Source of the DNA: Thiopseudomonas sp.
GTDB taxonomy: Bacteria > Pseudomonadota > Gammaproteobacteria > Pseudomonadales > Pseudomonadaceae
Assembly: GCA_023228985.1 (NCBI GenBank)
Contig: JALOAC010000021.1
Coordinates: 1-47,965 of the forward strand
Direction of reading: 5' to 3'
DNA length: 47,965 bases
The notes under the pieces were generated by a model. That model was not told the origin of the DNA, ran no database searches, and saw only the letters and a list, made by a program, of their open reading frames with translations. Shown in pieces: positions 7,311 through 16,162 of this stretch (positions are counted from its first letter, which is position 1; every line of letters starts with the position of its first letter). Made by a program: the position numbers and the translations under genes.

Positions 7311-10142
7311 ATGACCGATTACAAAAGCACGTTAAACCTACCGCAAACGGCTTTCCCGATGAAGGCAGGCTTGCCTAATCGTGAACCACAGATGCTTGCG
7401 TATTGGGACAGTATTAACCTGTACCAAAAAATGCGTCAGGCAGGCGAAGGGCGACCGCGGTTTATTTTGCACGATGGCCCTCCCTATGCCAACGGCGATA
7501 TTCATATTGGTCATGCGGTTAACAAGGTCATTAAAGACATTATTGTGCGTAGCAAAACCCTATCTGGGTTTGATGCGCCCTATGTGCCCGGTTGGGATTG
7601 CCATGGCTTGCCGATTGAGCACCGTGTGGAAGTGAAGCACGGTAAAAACCTGCCTGCAGACAAGGTGCGTGAGCTATGCCGCGATTATGCAACGCAGCAA
7701 ATCGAAGGGCAAAAAGCCGACTTTATTCGTCTGGGTGTGCTGGGTGAGTGGGATAATCCTTATAAAACGATGGATTTTGCTAATGAGGCCGGCACCGTGC
7801 GGGCGTTGGCGAAGATGGTTGAGGCAGGGTTTGTTTTCCAAGGCCTGAAACCCGTCAACTGGTGCTTTGATTGTGGTTCGGCGCTGGCTGAGGCGGAAGT
7901 TGAATATCAAGACAAACAGTCTGATGCCATTGATGTGGGCTTTACCTGTGCCGAGCCAGAAAAATTAGCGCAAGCCTTTGGTGTAGATGCGCTGAGCAAA
8001 CCCGTGCAGATGGTTATCTGGACCACCACGCCATGGACTATTCCGGGTAACCAAGCGCTGAACATTCACCCTGAAGCTGAGTATGCCTTGGTCGATGTGG
8101 GCGAGCGTTTATTGCTAGTAGCAGAAAGCCTAGCTGAGAGCGCGCTGCAGCGTTACGAATTAACCGGTGAAGTGATTGCCCGCGCACCGGGAACCGCGCT
8201 GGAAAACATTAACTTTAAACACCCTATTTATGAGCGCATGGCACCGGTTTATTTGGCCGACTATGTGGAGCTGGATTCAGGCACAGGTGTGGTGCACTCG
8301 GCGCCTGCCTACGGTGAAGATGACTTTTATACCTGCCTGAAGTACGGCATGCACCAAGATGAAATATTACGGCCCGTGCAAAGCAATGGCGTGTTTGAGC
8401 CAGAGCTTGAGTTTTTTGGTGGTCAGTTTATTTGGAAAGCCAACGCTAACATTGTCGCTAAGCTTGAAGAGGTTGGCGCACTGTTAAAACATGAATCAAT
8501 TCAGCACAGCTACATGCACTGCTGGCGTCATAAAACCCCATTGATTTACCGTGCGACTGCGCAATGGTTTGTCGGTATGGATACTGTTGTTGAGCAAGGC
8601 GATAGCCTGCGCGAGCGCGCACTGAGTGCGATTGAGCAAACTCAGTTCACCCCAGCTTGGGGACAAGCGCGTCTGCATAATATGATTGCCGGTCGCCCTG
8701 ATTGGTGTATTTCCCGTCAGCGTAACTGGGGCGTGCCAATTCCGTTCTTCTTGCACAAAGTAACCGGCGAGCTGCATCCGCGCACGGTTGAGCTGATGGA
8801 AGCCGTGGCGCAACGTATTGAACAGAGTGGCATCGAGGCGTGGTTTAAACTGGATGCGGTTGAGCTGTTGGGTGATGAAGCGACAGATTACGAAAAAATT
8901 AGTGATACGCTGGATGTGTGGTTTGATTCCGGCACAACCCATTGGCACGTGCTGCGTGGTTCACACCCGCTTGGGCATAGTGAAGGGCCGCTTGCGGATC
9001 TGTATTTGGAAGGTTCGGATCAACACCGTGGCTGGTTCCACTCATCGCTGTTAACCGGCTGTGCTATTGACGGCCATGCGCCTTACCGTGGCTTGCTCAC
9101 CCATGGATTTACTGTGGATGAAAAAGGTCGCAAGATGTCCAAATCCATGGGCAACGTGATTGCACCCCAAGAAGTGACCGGAACCCTAGGCGCAGACATT
9201 CTGCGTTTGTGGGTCTCTTCGACGGATTACGCCAGTGAAATGTCGGTCTCGCAAACTATTTTGCAGCGCAGTGCCGACGCCTATCGCCGCATCCGCAATA
9301 CCGCCCGCTTCTTGCTGGCTAACCTGAACGGTTTTGACCCGGCCAAAGACCGCGTCGAACCAGAGCAAATGCTGGCCCTTGACCGTTGGGTGATGGATGC
9401 TGCGGCGCGCTTACAGGATGAAATTGATAGCTCTTACAACGACTACCGTTTCCATAATGTGTATCAGAAAGTGCATAACTTCTGTGTGCAGGAATTGGGT
9501 GGTTTTTATCTGGATATCATCAAAGATCGCCAATACACCACTAGCGCAGACAGTCTGCCACGACGTTCCTGTCAAACGGCGCTGTACCATATTGCTGAAG
9601 CCTTGGTGCGTTGGATTGCTCCGGTGCTGAGCTTTACCGCAGAAGAAATCTGGCAAAACCTACCCGGTGAGCGCAATGAGTCGGTGATGCTAAATACTTG
9701 GTACAAAGATTTACCGCGTTTACCAGAAAATGCTGCACTGGGTGCAAACTACTGGGAGCAAGTGATGGCGGTTAAAGATGCCGTCAACAAAGAGCTGGAA
9801 AATCAGCGTAACGCCAAAGCTGTGGGCGGTAACCTACAAGCCGAAGTGACTCTGTATGCGGATGAGCAATTGGCGCAATTGCTGAAAAGCTTGGGTAATG
9901 AATTACGTTTTGTGATGATTACTTCAACAGCCGACGTGCAACCTTTGGCCAGCGCGCCTGATACGGCGGTAGCAACCGATGTGGCCGGACTGCGTGTACA
10001 TATTCTCAAGTCAGCCCACAACAAGTGTGGTCGTTGCTGGCACCATTTAGCGGATGTTGGCAGTCATGCGCAGCACCCTGAATTATGTGGTCGCTGTGTT
10101 GAGAACATTGAAGGCCAGGGTGAGGTGCGCCACTATGCCTAA
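7311..10142 (+). CDS. ileS: Isoleucyl-tRNA synthetase
   Basis: A 943-residue class Ia synthetase charging tRNA-Ile, with editing of valine. Ordered features: HIGH motif at 65-68 (PYANGDIHIGHA), the editing domain inserted in the Rossmann fold (TTTPWTIPGNQALN ... SGTGVVHSAPAYGEDDF), the DQHRGWFHSS segment, KMSKS at 608-612, an anticodon-binding helical domain, and a C-terminal zinc finger KCGRCWHH...CGRC that is typical of the bacterial form (the mupirocin-sensitive type by this feature). Length and domain order are normal. The last 8 nt overlap lspA, which implies translational coupling. Confidence 0.97.
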   Translation: MTDYKSTLNLPQTAFPMKAGLPNREPQMLAYWDSINLYQKMRQAGEGRPRFILHDGPPYANGDIHIGHAVNKVIKDIIVRSKTLSGFDAPYVPGWDCHGLPIEHRVEVKHGKNLPADKVRELCRDYATQQIEGQKADFIRLGVLGEWDNPYKTMDFANEAGTVRALAKMVEAGFVFQGLKPVNWCFDCGSALAEAEVEYQDKQSDAIDVGFTCAEPEKLAQAFGVDALSKPVQMVIWTTTPWTIPGNQALNIHPEAEYALVDVGERLLLVAESLAESALQRYELTGEVIARAPGTALENINFKHPIYERMAPVYLADYVELDSGTGVVHSAPAYGEDDFYTCLKYGMHQDEILRPVQSNGVFEPELEFFGGQFIWKANANIVAKLEEVGALLKHESIQHSYMHCWRHKTPLIYRATAQWFVGMDTVVEQGDSLRERALSAIEQTQFTPAWGQARLHNMIAGRPDWCISRQRNWGVPIPFFLHKVTGELHPRTVELMEAVAQRIEQSGIEAWFKLDAVELLGDEATDYEKISDTLDVWFDSGTTHWHVLRGSHPLGHSEGPLADLYLEGSDQHRGWFHSSLLTGCAIDGHAPYRGLLTHGFTVDEKGRKMSKSMGNVIAPQEVTGTLGADILRLWVSSTDYASEMSVSQTILQRSADAYRRIRNTARFLLANLNGFDPAKDRVEPEQMLALDRWVMDAAARLQDEIDSSYNDYRFHNVYQKVHNFCVQELGGFYLDIIKDRQYTTSADSLPRRSCQTALYHIAEALVRWIAPVLSFTAEEIWQNLPGERNESVMLNTWYKDLPRLPENAALGANYWEQVMAVKDAVNKELENQRNAKAVGGNLQAEVTLYADEQLAQLLKSLGNELRFVMITSTADVQPLASAPDTAVATDVAGLRVHILKSAHNKCGRCWHHLADVGSHAQHPELCGRCVENIEGQGEVRHYA

Positions 10143-10662
10143 GGGCATGGCTGGTTTGGGTCAGCTTAAGTGGCTGTGGTTAACGGTGCTTGTGCTCGTG
10201 CTCGATCAGGCTAGTAAGCAGTGGTTTGAAAATAATTTGTCGTTGTATGAACAAATTGTCATCATCCCAGATCTTTTTAGCTGGACGCTGGCCTACAACC
10301 GCGGCGCAGCCTTTAGTTTTTTAGCCGAAGAAACCGGCTGGCAGCGTTGGTTTTTTGCGCTGATTGCCGTAGTGGCGAGTAGTGTTTTATTTGTCTGGCT
10401 GAAGCGCTTACAACCCCAGGAACGTTGGTTGGGGGTTGCTTTAGCGCTTGTGCTTGGTGGCGCTTTGGGCAACCTGTATGACCGCGTGGTGCTGGGCCAT
10501 GTGGTGGACTTTATTTTAGTGCACTGGAAAACCCAGTGGTATTTTCCAGCGTTTAATGTGGCCGACAGTGCCATTACTGTGGGGGCGATCATGTTGATTT
10601 TGGACATGCTCATTAACTCGCCCGCCAAAAAAGCCCAATCAAAGGAAGCAAACCATGAGTGA
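10135..10662 (+). CDS. lspA: Prolipoprotein signal peptidase (signal peptidase II)
   Basis: A 175-residue inner-membrane aspartyl protease that removes the signal peptide from lipoproteins after diacylglyceryl transfer. Four membrane segments are visible (about 12-28, 65-85, 93-112, 138-158). The two catalytic Asp motifs are GNLYDRVVLGHVVDF and FPAFNVADSAITVG; LDQASKQW and YNRGAAFSF are the other conserved boxes. The start chosen is ATG at 10135, overlapping the ileS stop by 8 nt; the frame is open further upstream inside ileS, but the first membrane helix follows naturally from this Met. It overlaps fkpB by 8 nt. BamE, encoded at 45848-46228, would be one of its substrates. Confidence 0.95.
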   Translation: MPKGMAGLGQLKWLWLTVLVLVLDQASKQWFENNLSLYEQIVIIPDLFSWTLAYNRGAAFSFLAEETGWQRWFFALIAVVASSVLFVWLKRLQPQERWLGVALALVLGGALGNLYDRVVLGHVVDFILVHWKTQWYFPAFNVADSAITVGAIMLILDMLINSPAKKAQSKEANHE

Positions 10663-11092
10663 ACAACGAATTGGCCAGCAGAGCACAGTGACCTTGCATT
10701 TTGCTTTGAAGCTGGAAAACGGCGATGTGGTTGATAGCAATTTCGATAAAGAACCAGCCACCTTTACCGTGGGTGACGGCAATCTGTTACCGGGTTATGA
10801 GCAAGCCTTGTTTGGCTTTAAGGCTGGCGACAAACGCAGCGTAGTCATTCCTCCTGAGCGCGGCTTTGGTCGCCCCAACGAGCAAAATGTGCAGGTTATG
10901 CCGCGTAAAAACTTTACCGAGTTAGAACTCGAGTATGGCGTGATGGTGATCTTTCGTGACGCCGCTGGTGGTGAAATGCCCGGCGTAGTTAAAGCCTTTG
11001 ATGACAAAGAGGTCACCGTCGATTTTAATCATCCCCTAGCCGGACGCGATATCACCTTTGAGGTGGAAATTATTGAAGTGGTTAACGGCTAA
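10655..11092 (+). CDS. fkpB: FKBP-type peptidyl-prolyl isomerase, SlpA/FkpB type
   Basis: A 145-residue cytoplasmic FKBP-fold prolyl isomerase/chaperone of the SlpA family. Features: TLHFALKLENGDVVDSNF at the N-terminus, the FKBP core with the insert-in-flap domain (residues about 70-120) that binds unfolded chains, and the conserved end NHPLAGRDITFEVEIIEV. It starts inside the end of lspA (8-nt overlap) and ends 10 bp before ispH, the standard gammaproteobacterial order lspA-fkpB-ispH. Confidence 0.93.
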   Translation: MSEQRIGQQSTVTLHFALKLENGDVVDSNFDKEPATFTVGDGNLLPGYEQALFGFKAGDKRSVVIPPERGFGRPNEQNVQVMPRKNFTELELEYGVMVIFRDAAGGEMPGVVKAFDDKEVTVDFNHPLAGRDITFEVEIIEVVNG

Positions 11093-11102
11093 CGAGGTTT
11101 TT

Positions 11103-12059
11103 ATGCAGATTAAACTGGCCAACCCCCGTGGTTTTTGCGCTGGGGTAGATCGTGCTATTGAGATAGTCAATCGTGCGCTGGAAGTATTTCAACCGCCGAT
11201 TTATGTACGCCATGAGGTGGTGCATAACAAGTTTGTGGTTGAAGATCTGCGTGAGCGTGGCGCGGTATTTGTTGAAGAGCTGCATCAGGTGCCTGACGAC
11301 GCTATAGTGATTTTTAGCGCGCACGGCGTATCCAAAGCCGTGCAAAATGAAGCACAGAGCCGTGGGTTAAAAGTTTTTGATGCGACCTGTCCGCTGGTGA
11401 CCAAGGTGCATCTAGAAGTACTGCGATACAGTCGTGACGGGCGCGAATGTGTACTGATTGGTCACGCGGGTCACCCAGAGGTCGAGGGCACCATGGGGCA
11501 GTACGAGAACAGCCAAGGTGGGCAGATTTATTTGGTTGAAGACGAAGAAGATGCGGCTGCACTCGAAGTTAAAAACCCAGAAACCCTCGCCTTTGTAACC
11601 CAAACCACCCTGTCGATGGACGATACCAGTCGCGTGATTGATGCGCTAAGAGCACGTTTTCCTGCAATTAGCGGACCACGCAAAGACGATATTTGCTACG
11701 CCACACAAAACCGCCAAGATGCAGTGAAACAATTAGCCAGTGATTGTGATGTGGTGTTAGTGGTGGGTAGCCCTAACAGCTCTAACTCTAATCGCTTGCG
11801 TGAGCTGGCTGAGCGTATGGGAACACCGGCTTATTTAATTGATGGTGCTGAAGATATGCAGCGTCATTGGTTTGCTGATGATGCCATTGTGGGTATGACT
11901 GCTGGCGCTTCAGCTCCTGAAGTATTAGTGCAAGGGGTGATTGCACAATTGCAGGAGTGGGGCGCAACCATGGCGCAAGAATTGGACGGTCGCGCCGAAA
12001 ATGTAACGTTTTCTATGCCTAAAGAGCTGCGCTTGGTGGATGTAACCAACGCGCAATAA
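11103..12059 (+). CDS. ispH: 4-hydroxy-3-methylbut-2-enyl diphosphate reductase
   Basis: A 318-residue iron-sulfur enzyme, the last step of the MEP pathway, reducing HMBPP to IPP and DMAPP. The three cluster cysteines are in RGFCAGV (Cys12), DATCPLVTKVH and DDICYATQNRQ. Substrate-site motifs are also present: RHEVVHNKFVV, HPEVEGTMGQ (catalytic Glu), QTTLS and SPNSSNSNRL. The start at ATG 11103 was chosen because MQIKLANPRGFCAGV is the family N-terminus and CGAGG lies about 8 nt upstream; the open frame extends into fkpB but without family similarity. It is the last gene of the ribF operon. The following 97 bp to the next gene hold no clear terminator. Confidence 0.96.
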   Translation: MQIKLANPRGFCAGVDRAIEIVNRALEVFQPPIYVRHEVVHNKFVVEDLRERGAVFVEELHQVPDDAIVIFSAHGVSKAVQNEAQSRGLKVFDATCPLVTKVHLEVLRYSRDGRECVLIGHAGHPEVEGTMGQYENSQGGQIYLVEDEEDAAALEVKNPETLAFVTQTTLSMDDTSRVIDALRARFPAISGPRKDDICYATQNRQDAVKQLASDCDVVLVVGSPNSSNSNRLRELAERMGTPAYLIDGAEDMQRHWFADDAIVGMTAGASAPEVLVQGVIAQLQEWGATMAQELDGRAENVTFSMPKELRLVDVTNAQ

Positions 12060-12156
12060 TCAAAGCGTAGGCATCCATGCTCCGGTATGCATGCTCGCGT
12101 AAATAATAACGATAGCCGCACAGCGGTCACGCATAATCTGTAGCAGAGGGTAGAGC

Positions 12157-13278
12157 ATGAAAAAAATAGTTATCAGTGGCACAGGCCTGTTTACCCCAAG
12201 CCAAAGCATTTCCAACGACGAGTTGGTCGAGGCGTTTAACAGCTGGGCACGCCAGTACAACCAAGAGCATGCGCAAGCGATTGCCGATGGCAGCATGCAA
12301 GCGCAGCCTGAGTCCAGTTCAGAATTTATCGTCAAAGCGTCGGGAATTAAAAGCCGTTTTGTCACTGATAAAGCCGGTATTTTAGATCCGCAGCGCATGA
12401 GACCGCGTATCCCAGAGCGCAGCAATGACGAGATGAGCATTCTGTGCGAGATGGCGGTAGCCGCTGCTAAACAAGCCATGCAGCGAGCAGGGCGTACTGC
12501 AGCAGATATAGATGCGGTGATTGTCGCCTGTTCCAACTTGCAGCGCCCTTATCCTGCGGTGGCGATTGAAGTTCAAGCTGCCTTAGGCATCGATGGTTTT
12601 GCTTATGATATGAATGTGGCCTGTTCTTCTGCGACCTTCGGTATTCAAGCAGCCAGCAATGCCATTCAAGCCGGTCAAGCGCGTGCGGTATTGATGGTTA
12701 ACCCAGAGATATGCACCGGTCATATGAATTTCCGCGATCGTGACAGCCACTTTATTTTTGGTGATGCCTGTACGGCCGTTATCTTAGAAGAGGCTGAACA
12801 GGCTATTTCGGCCTATCAATGGGAAGTGGTGAGCAGTAAGCTTAAAACAAGCTTCTCCAATAACATCCGCAATAATTTCGGCTTTCTTAACCGCTGTGCC
12901 GAAGAGTGTGTGGACGCAACAGATAAGCTATTCGTGCAAGAAGGGCGCAAAGTGTTCCGCGAAGTCTGCCCGATGGTGGCTGAGTTAATTGGCGAGCATC
13001 TAGCCAGCAATGAATTGTCTGCCCAAGATGTACGTCGTTTTTGGCTGCACCAAGCCAATCTAAGTATGAATCACCTAATCACCCGTAAGCTGCTGGGACG
13101 TGATGCTGAAGCTCATGAAGCCCCAGTGATTTTGGATAGCTATGCTAATACCAGTTCGGCGGGTTCGGTTATTGCCTTCCACTTGCATCAGGATGATTTG
13201 CCCAGCGGTGCCTTGGGTGTGCTGAGTTCCTTTGGTGCAGGATACTCCATTGGTAGCGTGATTTTACGTCGGTTATAA
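12157..13278 (+). CDS. Beta-ketoacyl-ACP synthase III family enzyme (PA3286/FabH2-like)
   Basis: A 373-residue thiolase-fold condensing enzyme with the KAS III triad Cys156 (MNVACSSATFG), His298 (WLHQANLSM) and Asn331 (SYANTSSAGS). It is longer than standard FabH (about 317 aa), with an N-terminal insert containing FNSWARQYNQEHAQAIADGS. That length and layout recall the Pseudomonas aeruginosa PA3286 type, which as I recall condenses medium-chain acyl-CoA with malonyl-ACP and so shunts beta-oxidation intermediates into fatty-acid synthesis. The assignment to that subgroup is from memory of length and motifs and is less certain than the family. A perfect inverted repeat after the stop ends the transcript. 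Confidence 0.85.
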   Translation: MKKIVISGTGLFTPSQSISNDELVEAFNSWARQYNQEHAQAIADGSMQAQPESSSEFIVKASGIKSRFVTDKAGILDPQRMRPRIPERSNDEMSILCEMAVAAAKQAMQRAGRTAADIDAVIVACSNLQRPYPAVAIEVQAALGIDGFAYDMNVACSSATFGIQAASNAIQAGQARAVLMVNPEICTGHMNFRDRDSHFIFGDACTAVILEEAEQAISAYQWEVVSSKLKTSFSNNIRNNFGFLNRCAEECVDATDKLFVQEGRKVFREVCPMVAELIGEHLASNELSAQDVRRFWLHQANLSMNHLITRKLLGRDAEAHEAPVILDSYANTSSAGSVIAFHLHQDDLPSGALGVLSSFGAGYSIGSVILRRL

Positions 13279-13284
13279 CAGATG

Positions 13285-13320
13285 TTTAGCTGCTGGTCTG
13301 TTTAGGGAGCAGCAGCTAAA
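13285..13320. terminator. Stem-loop between convergent genes
   Basis: TTTAGCTGCTG (13285-13295) and CAGCAGCTAAA (13310-13320) form a perfect 11-bp stem with a 14-nt loop, between the KAS III gene (+) and the DUF2798 gene (-). Only short T or A runs lie at the base, so it is a moderate bidirectional terminator candidate. Confidence 0.65.
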
Positions 13321-13325
13321 ACGGA

Positions 13326-13667
13326 TTAAGGTTGTGGTGGTTTATCCACCAAGCCTTCAACAAAGTGTCGAATCCGCGGCGCACCAGCCATTACTAGCAA
13401 GAATGCGATTGGCCATGCCACTGTAAATGCTTTTGCCCAGCGCAATAAGAATCCAGCACTTAAGCCTGTATTTACCCAAGTAATGACAAAGGTCATGCCG
13501 CTAACCATGTATAAAGACATGAGTACGGCGAATACCAGTGGTGCGAGACGCGGTTTGATCACAGAAAATTCTCCGATTAAATATTTTATTGCAAAGTATG
13601 TTAACAAAGCTGCAATGCCGTGTGTATATGCAATCGCTCTATGTTGAACCTGCTGACGCGATAACAT
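13326..13667 (-). CDS. DUF2798 family membrane protein
   Basis: A 113-residue protein with three hydrophobic segments (about 15-32, 40-63, 77-95). The C-terminal two thirds (RLAPLVFAVLMSLYMVSGMTFVITWVNTG ... AWPIAFLLVMAGAPRIRHFVEGLV) match the two-helix DUF2798 pattern. The N-terminal 38 residues are an extra helix beyond the usual 75-80 aa of the family. No function is known for this family. An AAGGAG lies about 24 nt before the ATG, too far for a normal ribosome site, so the start is somewhat uncertain. It is divergent from the NIF3-like gene with only 34 bp between starts. Confidence 0.75.
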   Translation of the reverse strand: MLSRQQVQHRAIAYTHGIAALLTYFAIKYLIGEFSVIKPRLAPLVFAVLMSLYMVSGMTFVITWVNTGLSAGFLLRWAKAFTVAWPIAFLLVMAGAPRIRHFVEGLVDKPPQP

Positions 13668-13701
13668 ACGGGCATGAAGCTTAAACGAGATCTCCTTAGA
13701 T

Positions 13702-14013
13702 ATGTATACATTGGTTTTTTATATCCCCGAAACGCACTTAGAAAAAGTGAAAGAAGCGGTGTTTGCTGCTGGCGCAGGCGTACAGGGTGATTATCAACGT
13801 TGTTGTTGGCAGGTGTTGGGGCAAGGCCAGTTTGAACCTATGTCGGGCGCTCAGCCTTTTATTGGACAAGCCAACAAGCTGGAGCAGCTGCCGGAGTGGC
13901 GCGTAGAAATGCTGGTGCAAGAAGCAGCGCTCGAGGCGGTGATTCAAGCGTTTAAGCAAGCACATCCTTATGAAGAGCCAGCCTACGCTGTGTATGCGCA
14001 GGTAGCTCCTTAA
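13702..14013 (+). CDS. NIF3/YqfO C-terminal-domain-like protein
   Basis: A 103-residue protein matching the stand-alone CutA/PII-like domain found inserted or appended in NIF3/YqfO proteins. It begins MYTLVFYIPETHLEKVKEAVFAAGAG, has a central YQRCCWQVLGQGQF, and ends in QAHPYEEPAYAVY, where the HPYEEPA box is diagnostic. Related proteins are annotated as NGG1p-interacting factor 3 homologues with no defined reaction; a metal or nucleotide ligand-binding role is only a guess. It is a single gene with divergent and downstream neighbours of unrelated function. Confidence 0.8.
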   Translation: MYTLVFYIPETHLEKVKEAVFAAGAGVQGDYQRCCWQVLGQGQFEPMSGAQPFIGQANKLEQLPEWRVEMLVQEAALEAVIQAFKQAHPYEEPAYAVYAQVAP

Positions 14014-14373
14014 AGCTCAAAGTTATCAGTCGGTACGGTTAAGTCTGCCGCACTGAAAGGTAGCTAATCAGTACCTCAGCACCCGGCACTCAAGTCGTTT
14101 AACGAGGCGGTTTATTATCTTTTTTATGTTTAGCCTCGAATTGTTAATGTTTTCGTGCAAAAAATCGTCTTTAGTAATGTTTTCGAGGCGGAAATAACGA
14201 ATTTCCAGCCAAAAGCGGTCGCGTAGGCCATGCCAGTGGATTAATGCCATAAATCTTTTAAGCGTCTTACACCAAGCTTGCTAGATATATAGAGGGTAGT
14301 CTAATCCTATGCAAGCTAACGACTTGCTCAGTACAATGCGTCCTTGTTTGTGGTTGATTACTTCTGGTGAGCT
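14014..14373. other. 360-bp AT-rich spacer with repeats; no confident gene
   Basis: An inverted pair GCCTCGAA (14133-14140)/TTCGAGGC (14182-14189) encloses two copies of TAATGTTTTCG (one in each half). A 60-codon minus-strand frame (14250-14068) covers this stretch; it is basic and Ile/Asn-rich and has only a weak AAAAGA before its ATG, so I do not call it a gene. No tRNA or promoter stands out. Confidence 0.5.
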
Positions 14374-15579
14374 ATGTCTGCCTGTGTTGAGCAAGATATT
14401 CCTTTTATAGTTCGTGGTACTGCTGAGTACCGACGCGCTACATTTGCCTTGTTCTGTGCTGGTTTTGCCACCTTTGCATTGCTGTATTCTGTACAGCCAA
14501 TTTTGCCAGAGTTGGCTGAGTATTTTGCGGTATCTTCAGCCAGCAGCAGTTTGGCGCTGTCGGTGACTACCTTCAGTTTGGCTTGCGGTTTACTTATCGC
14601 AGGCGCTCTAAGCGAAAGCTGGGGGCGCAAACCGATGATGGTGGTGGCGTTGGTACTGGCCTGTAGCTTGGGTGTGGCCAGTGCGTTGACGACCAATTGG
14701 CACTGGTTATTGTTGCTGCGTACTTTATTGGGGTTGGCGCTAAGTGGTTTGCCCGCGCTGGCAATGGCTTACGTGGGCGAAGAGTTTGACCCGCGCTCTT
14801 TGCCCGTGGCCATGGGGCTGTATATCGGCGGGACTGCTTTGGGTGGTTTGCTGGGTCGTCTTTTGGCGGGCGGTTTAAGTGATCTGGGTGGCTGGCCTTT
14901 GGCGCTGGGCGGTATTGCCGCGCTGGGTTTGTTGGCCTGTGTGCTGTTTATTTGGTTGCTGCCAAAATCACGCCACTTTGTTGCCCAACCGCTGTCGCTT
15001 TCAGGTTTATTAGCTAATTTCACAAGGCATTTGCGCAATCCAGAATTGCGTGCGCTGTTTTTACTGTCATTCTTATTAATGGGCAGTTTTGTGGCGCTGT
15101 TTAACTACATAGGTTTTTATCTGACCGCGGCGCCTTTTCATCTGTCCAGCACCCTGATTGGGTTTTTATTTGTTGTCTATTTGTTTGGCATTCTGAGCTC
15201 GAATTGGAGTGGACGCTGGGTGGCTCATTTTGGTGCTGCTAAGGTGCTGATGGGCTCGTTATTGACTATGTTGATTGGGGCTTGGCTGTGCTTGGTGGTA
15301 TGGCTGCCGGCCATAGTGATTGGGTTGGCGTTGTTTACTATAGGCTTTTTTGCGGCGCATGCTGTAGCCAGTGGCTTGGTGGGGCAAAAAGCCGGTAGCG
15401 CCCGTGCACAGGCTTCCGCACTATATTTGTGTGCCTACTATTTAGGCTCTAGTGTGGTGGGTTATACTGGCGGCTGGATTTGGCAGCATTTCGGCTGGCA
15501 ATTGCTGATTTTTTGTTTAAGTGCATGCATGCTTGTAGCCATGTACATTGTGCGGCGAGTGGCAGTAGAAGCTGCTTAG
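14374..15579 (+). CDS. Major facilitator superfamily transporter, YnfM-like
   Basis: A 401-residue inner-membrane protein with about twelve hydrophobic segments. The MFS signature between helices 2 and 3 is visible as GALSESWGRKPMMVVAL (about residues 77-93), and FALLYSVQPILPELAEYF in helix 1 is typical of the YnfM/arabinose-efflux-like subgroup of proton-driven exporters. The C-terminal half includes a second A-like motif region near YLFGILSSNWSGRW. The substrate is unknown. ATG at 14374 is preceded by GGTGAG. It is followed after 46 bp by another membrane-protein gene on the same strand; a joint transcript with 15626-16936 is likely. Confidence 0.88.
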   Translation: MSACVEQDIPFIVRGTAEYRRATFALFCAGFATFALLYSVQPILPELAEYFAVSSASSSLALSVTTFSLACGLLIAGALSESWGRKPMMVVALVLACSLGVASALTTNWHWLLLLRTLLGLALSGLPALAMAYVGEEFDPRSLPVAMGLYIGGTALGGLLGRLLAGGLSDLGGWPLALGGIAALGLLACVLFIWLLPKSRHFVAQPLSLSGLLANFTRHLRNPELRALFLLSFLLMGSFVALFNYIGFYLTAAPFHLSSTLIGFLFVVYLFGILSSNWSGRWVAHFGAAKVLMGSLLTMLIGAWLCLVVWLPAIVIGLALFTIGFFAAHAVASGLVGQKAGSARAQASALYLCAYYLGSSVVGYTGGWIWQHFGWQLLIFCLSACMLVAMYIVRRVAVEAA

Positions 15580-15625
15580 CTGTGTTGCTGATGCGTGTCA
15601 GCATTATTTTAAAAGTGAGTTTCGT

Positions 15626-16135
15626 TTGGACAGTTCGATATTTACCAATGAATATGAAGTGGCGTGGGGGCTTTATTTGCTGGCTGCGCTAGGCTGCTTT
15701 TGGGTGTGGACATTTTTTACGGGCTGGATGTGGCGCTACTTGCGTGAGCCGCTGTGGGTGATTGCGGCGGTCGTATTATTTACTCCAACCTTGGCAGATC
15801 CCAGTGGCAGTAATTATGTACCCGCCTTTGCTATGGCTGCGATGGATATATTGTTCAAAGTAAACAATGATGCTTGGCGTGCTTTAGCAGATTTAACCTT
15901 GATTGGCGCTGCTGCTTTTGTGGTGTATTTGTTCTTTGTTTTACTGCGTTGGTTGCTGCTAAGAAACAGGCCTAACAAGGCGGAGTCTGTTAAAAATACA
16001 GAAAAAGACAGTAAAAGGGCGCAGAAAGAAAATTCTGCCCCTGTTAGTGCTCGAAAAGTGCCAGTAGAGCCGACACTGCAAGAGATTTTAGCCATGGAAC
16101 ATGAGCAGGGTAATACACGCTCTGGACGTATTTAA
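15626..16135 (+). CDS. Conserved Pseudomonas-type membrane protein of unknown function (169 aa)
   Basis: The product has three hydrophobic segments (about 13-33, 40-57, 88-108) and a long charged cytoplasmic tail (112-169) rich in Lys, Glu and Arg that ends with an EPTLQEILAMEHEQG segment. The likely start is TTG at 15626 (MDSSIFTNEYEVAWG), with GTGAG a few bases upstream; no earlier ATG exists in frame and later ones would cut into the first helix. I recall similar uncharacterised proteins in Pseudomonas but no function. It lies between an MFS exporter and a YafJ-type amidotransferase, 27 bp before the latter. Confidence 0.75.
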   Translation: MDSSIFTNEYEVAWGLYLLAALGCFWVWTFFTGWMWRYLREPLWVIAAVVLFTPTLADPSGSNYVPAFAMAAMDILFKVNNDAWRALADLTLIGAAAFVVYLFFVLLRWLLLRNRPNKAESVKNTEKDSKRAQKENSAPVSARKVPVEPTLQEILAMEHEQGNTRSGRI

Positions 16136-16162
16136 TGGATTGCCGCCTCAACAGGTTGAAAT

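Noticed and set aside
8496..8948. 150-codon minus-strand frame
   Set aside because: Antisense shadow inside ileS.
12071..12096. REP-like fragment after ispH (GCATCCATGC...GCATGC)
   Set aside because: Shares only short words with the REP units at the right edge; pairing is poor and the similarity may be chance.
12060..12536. 158-codon minus-strand frame
   Set aside because: Antisense shadow of the KAS III gene, whose catalytic motifs are on the plus strand.
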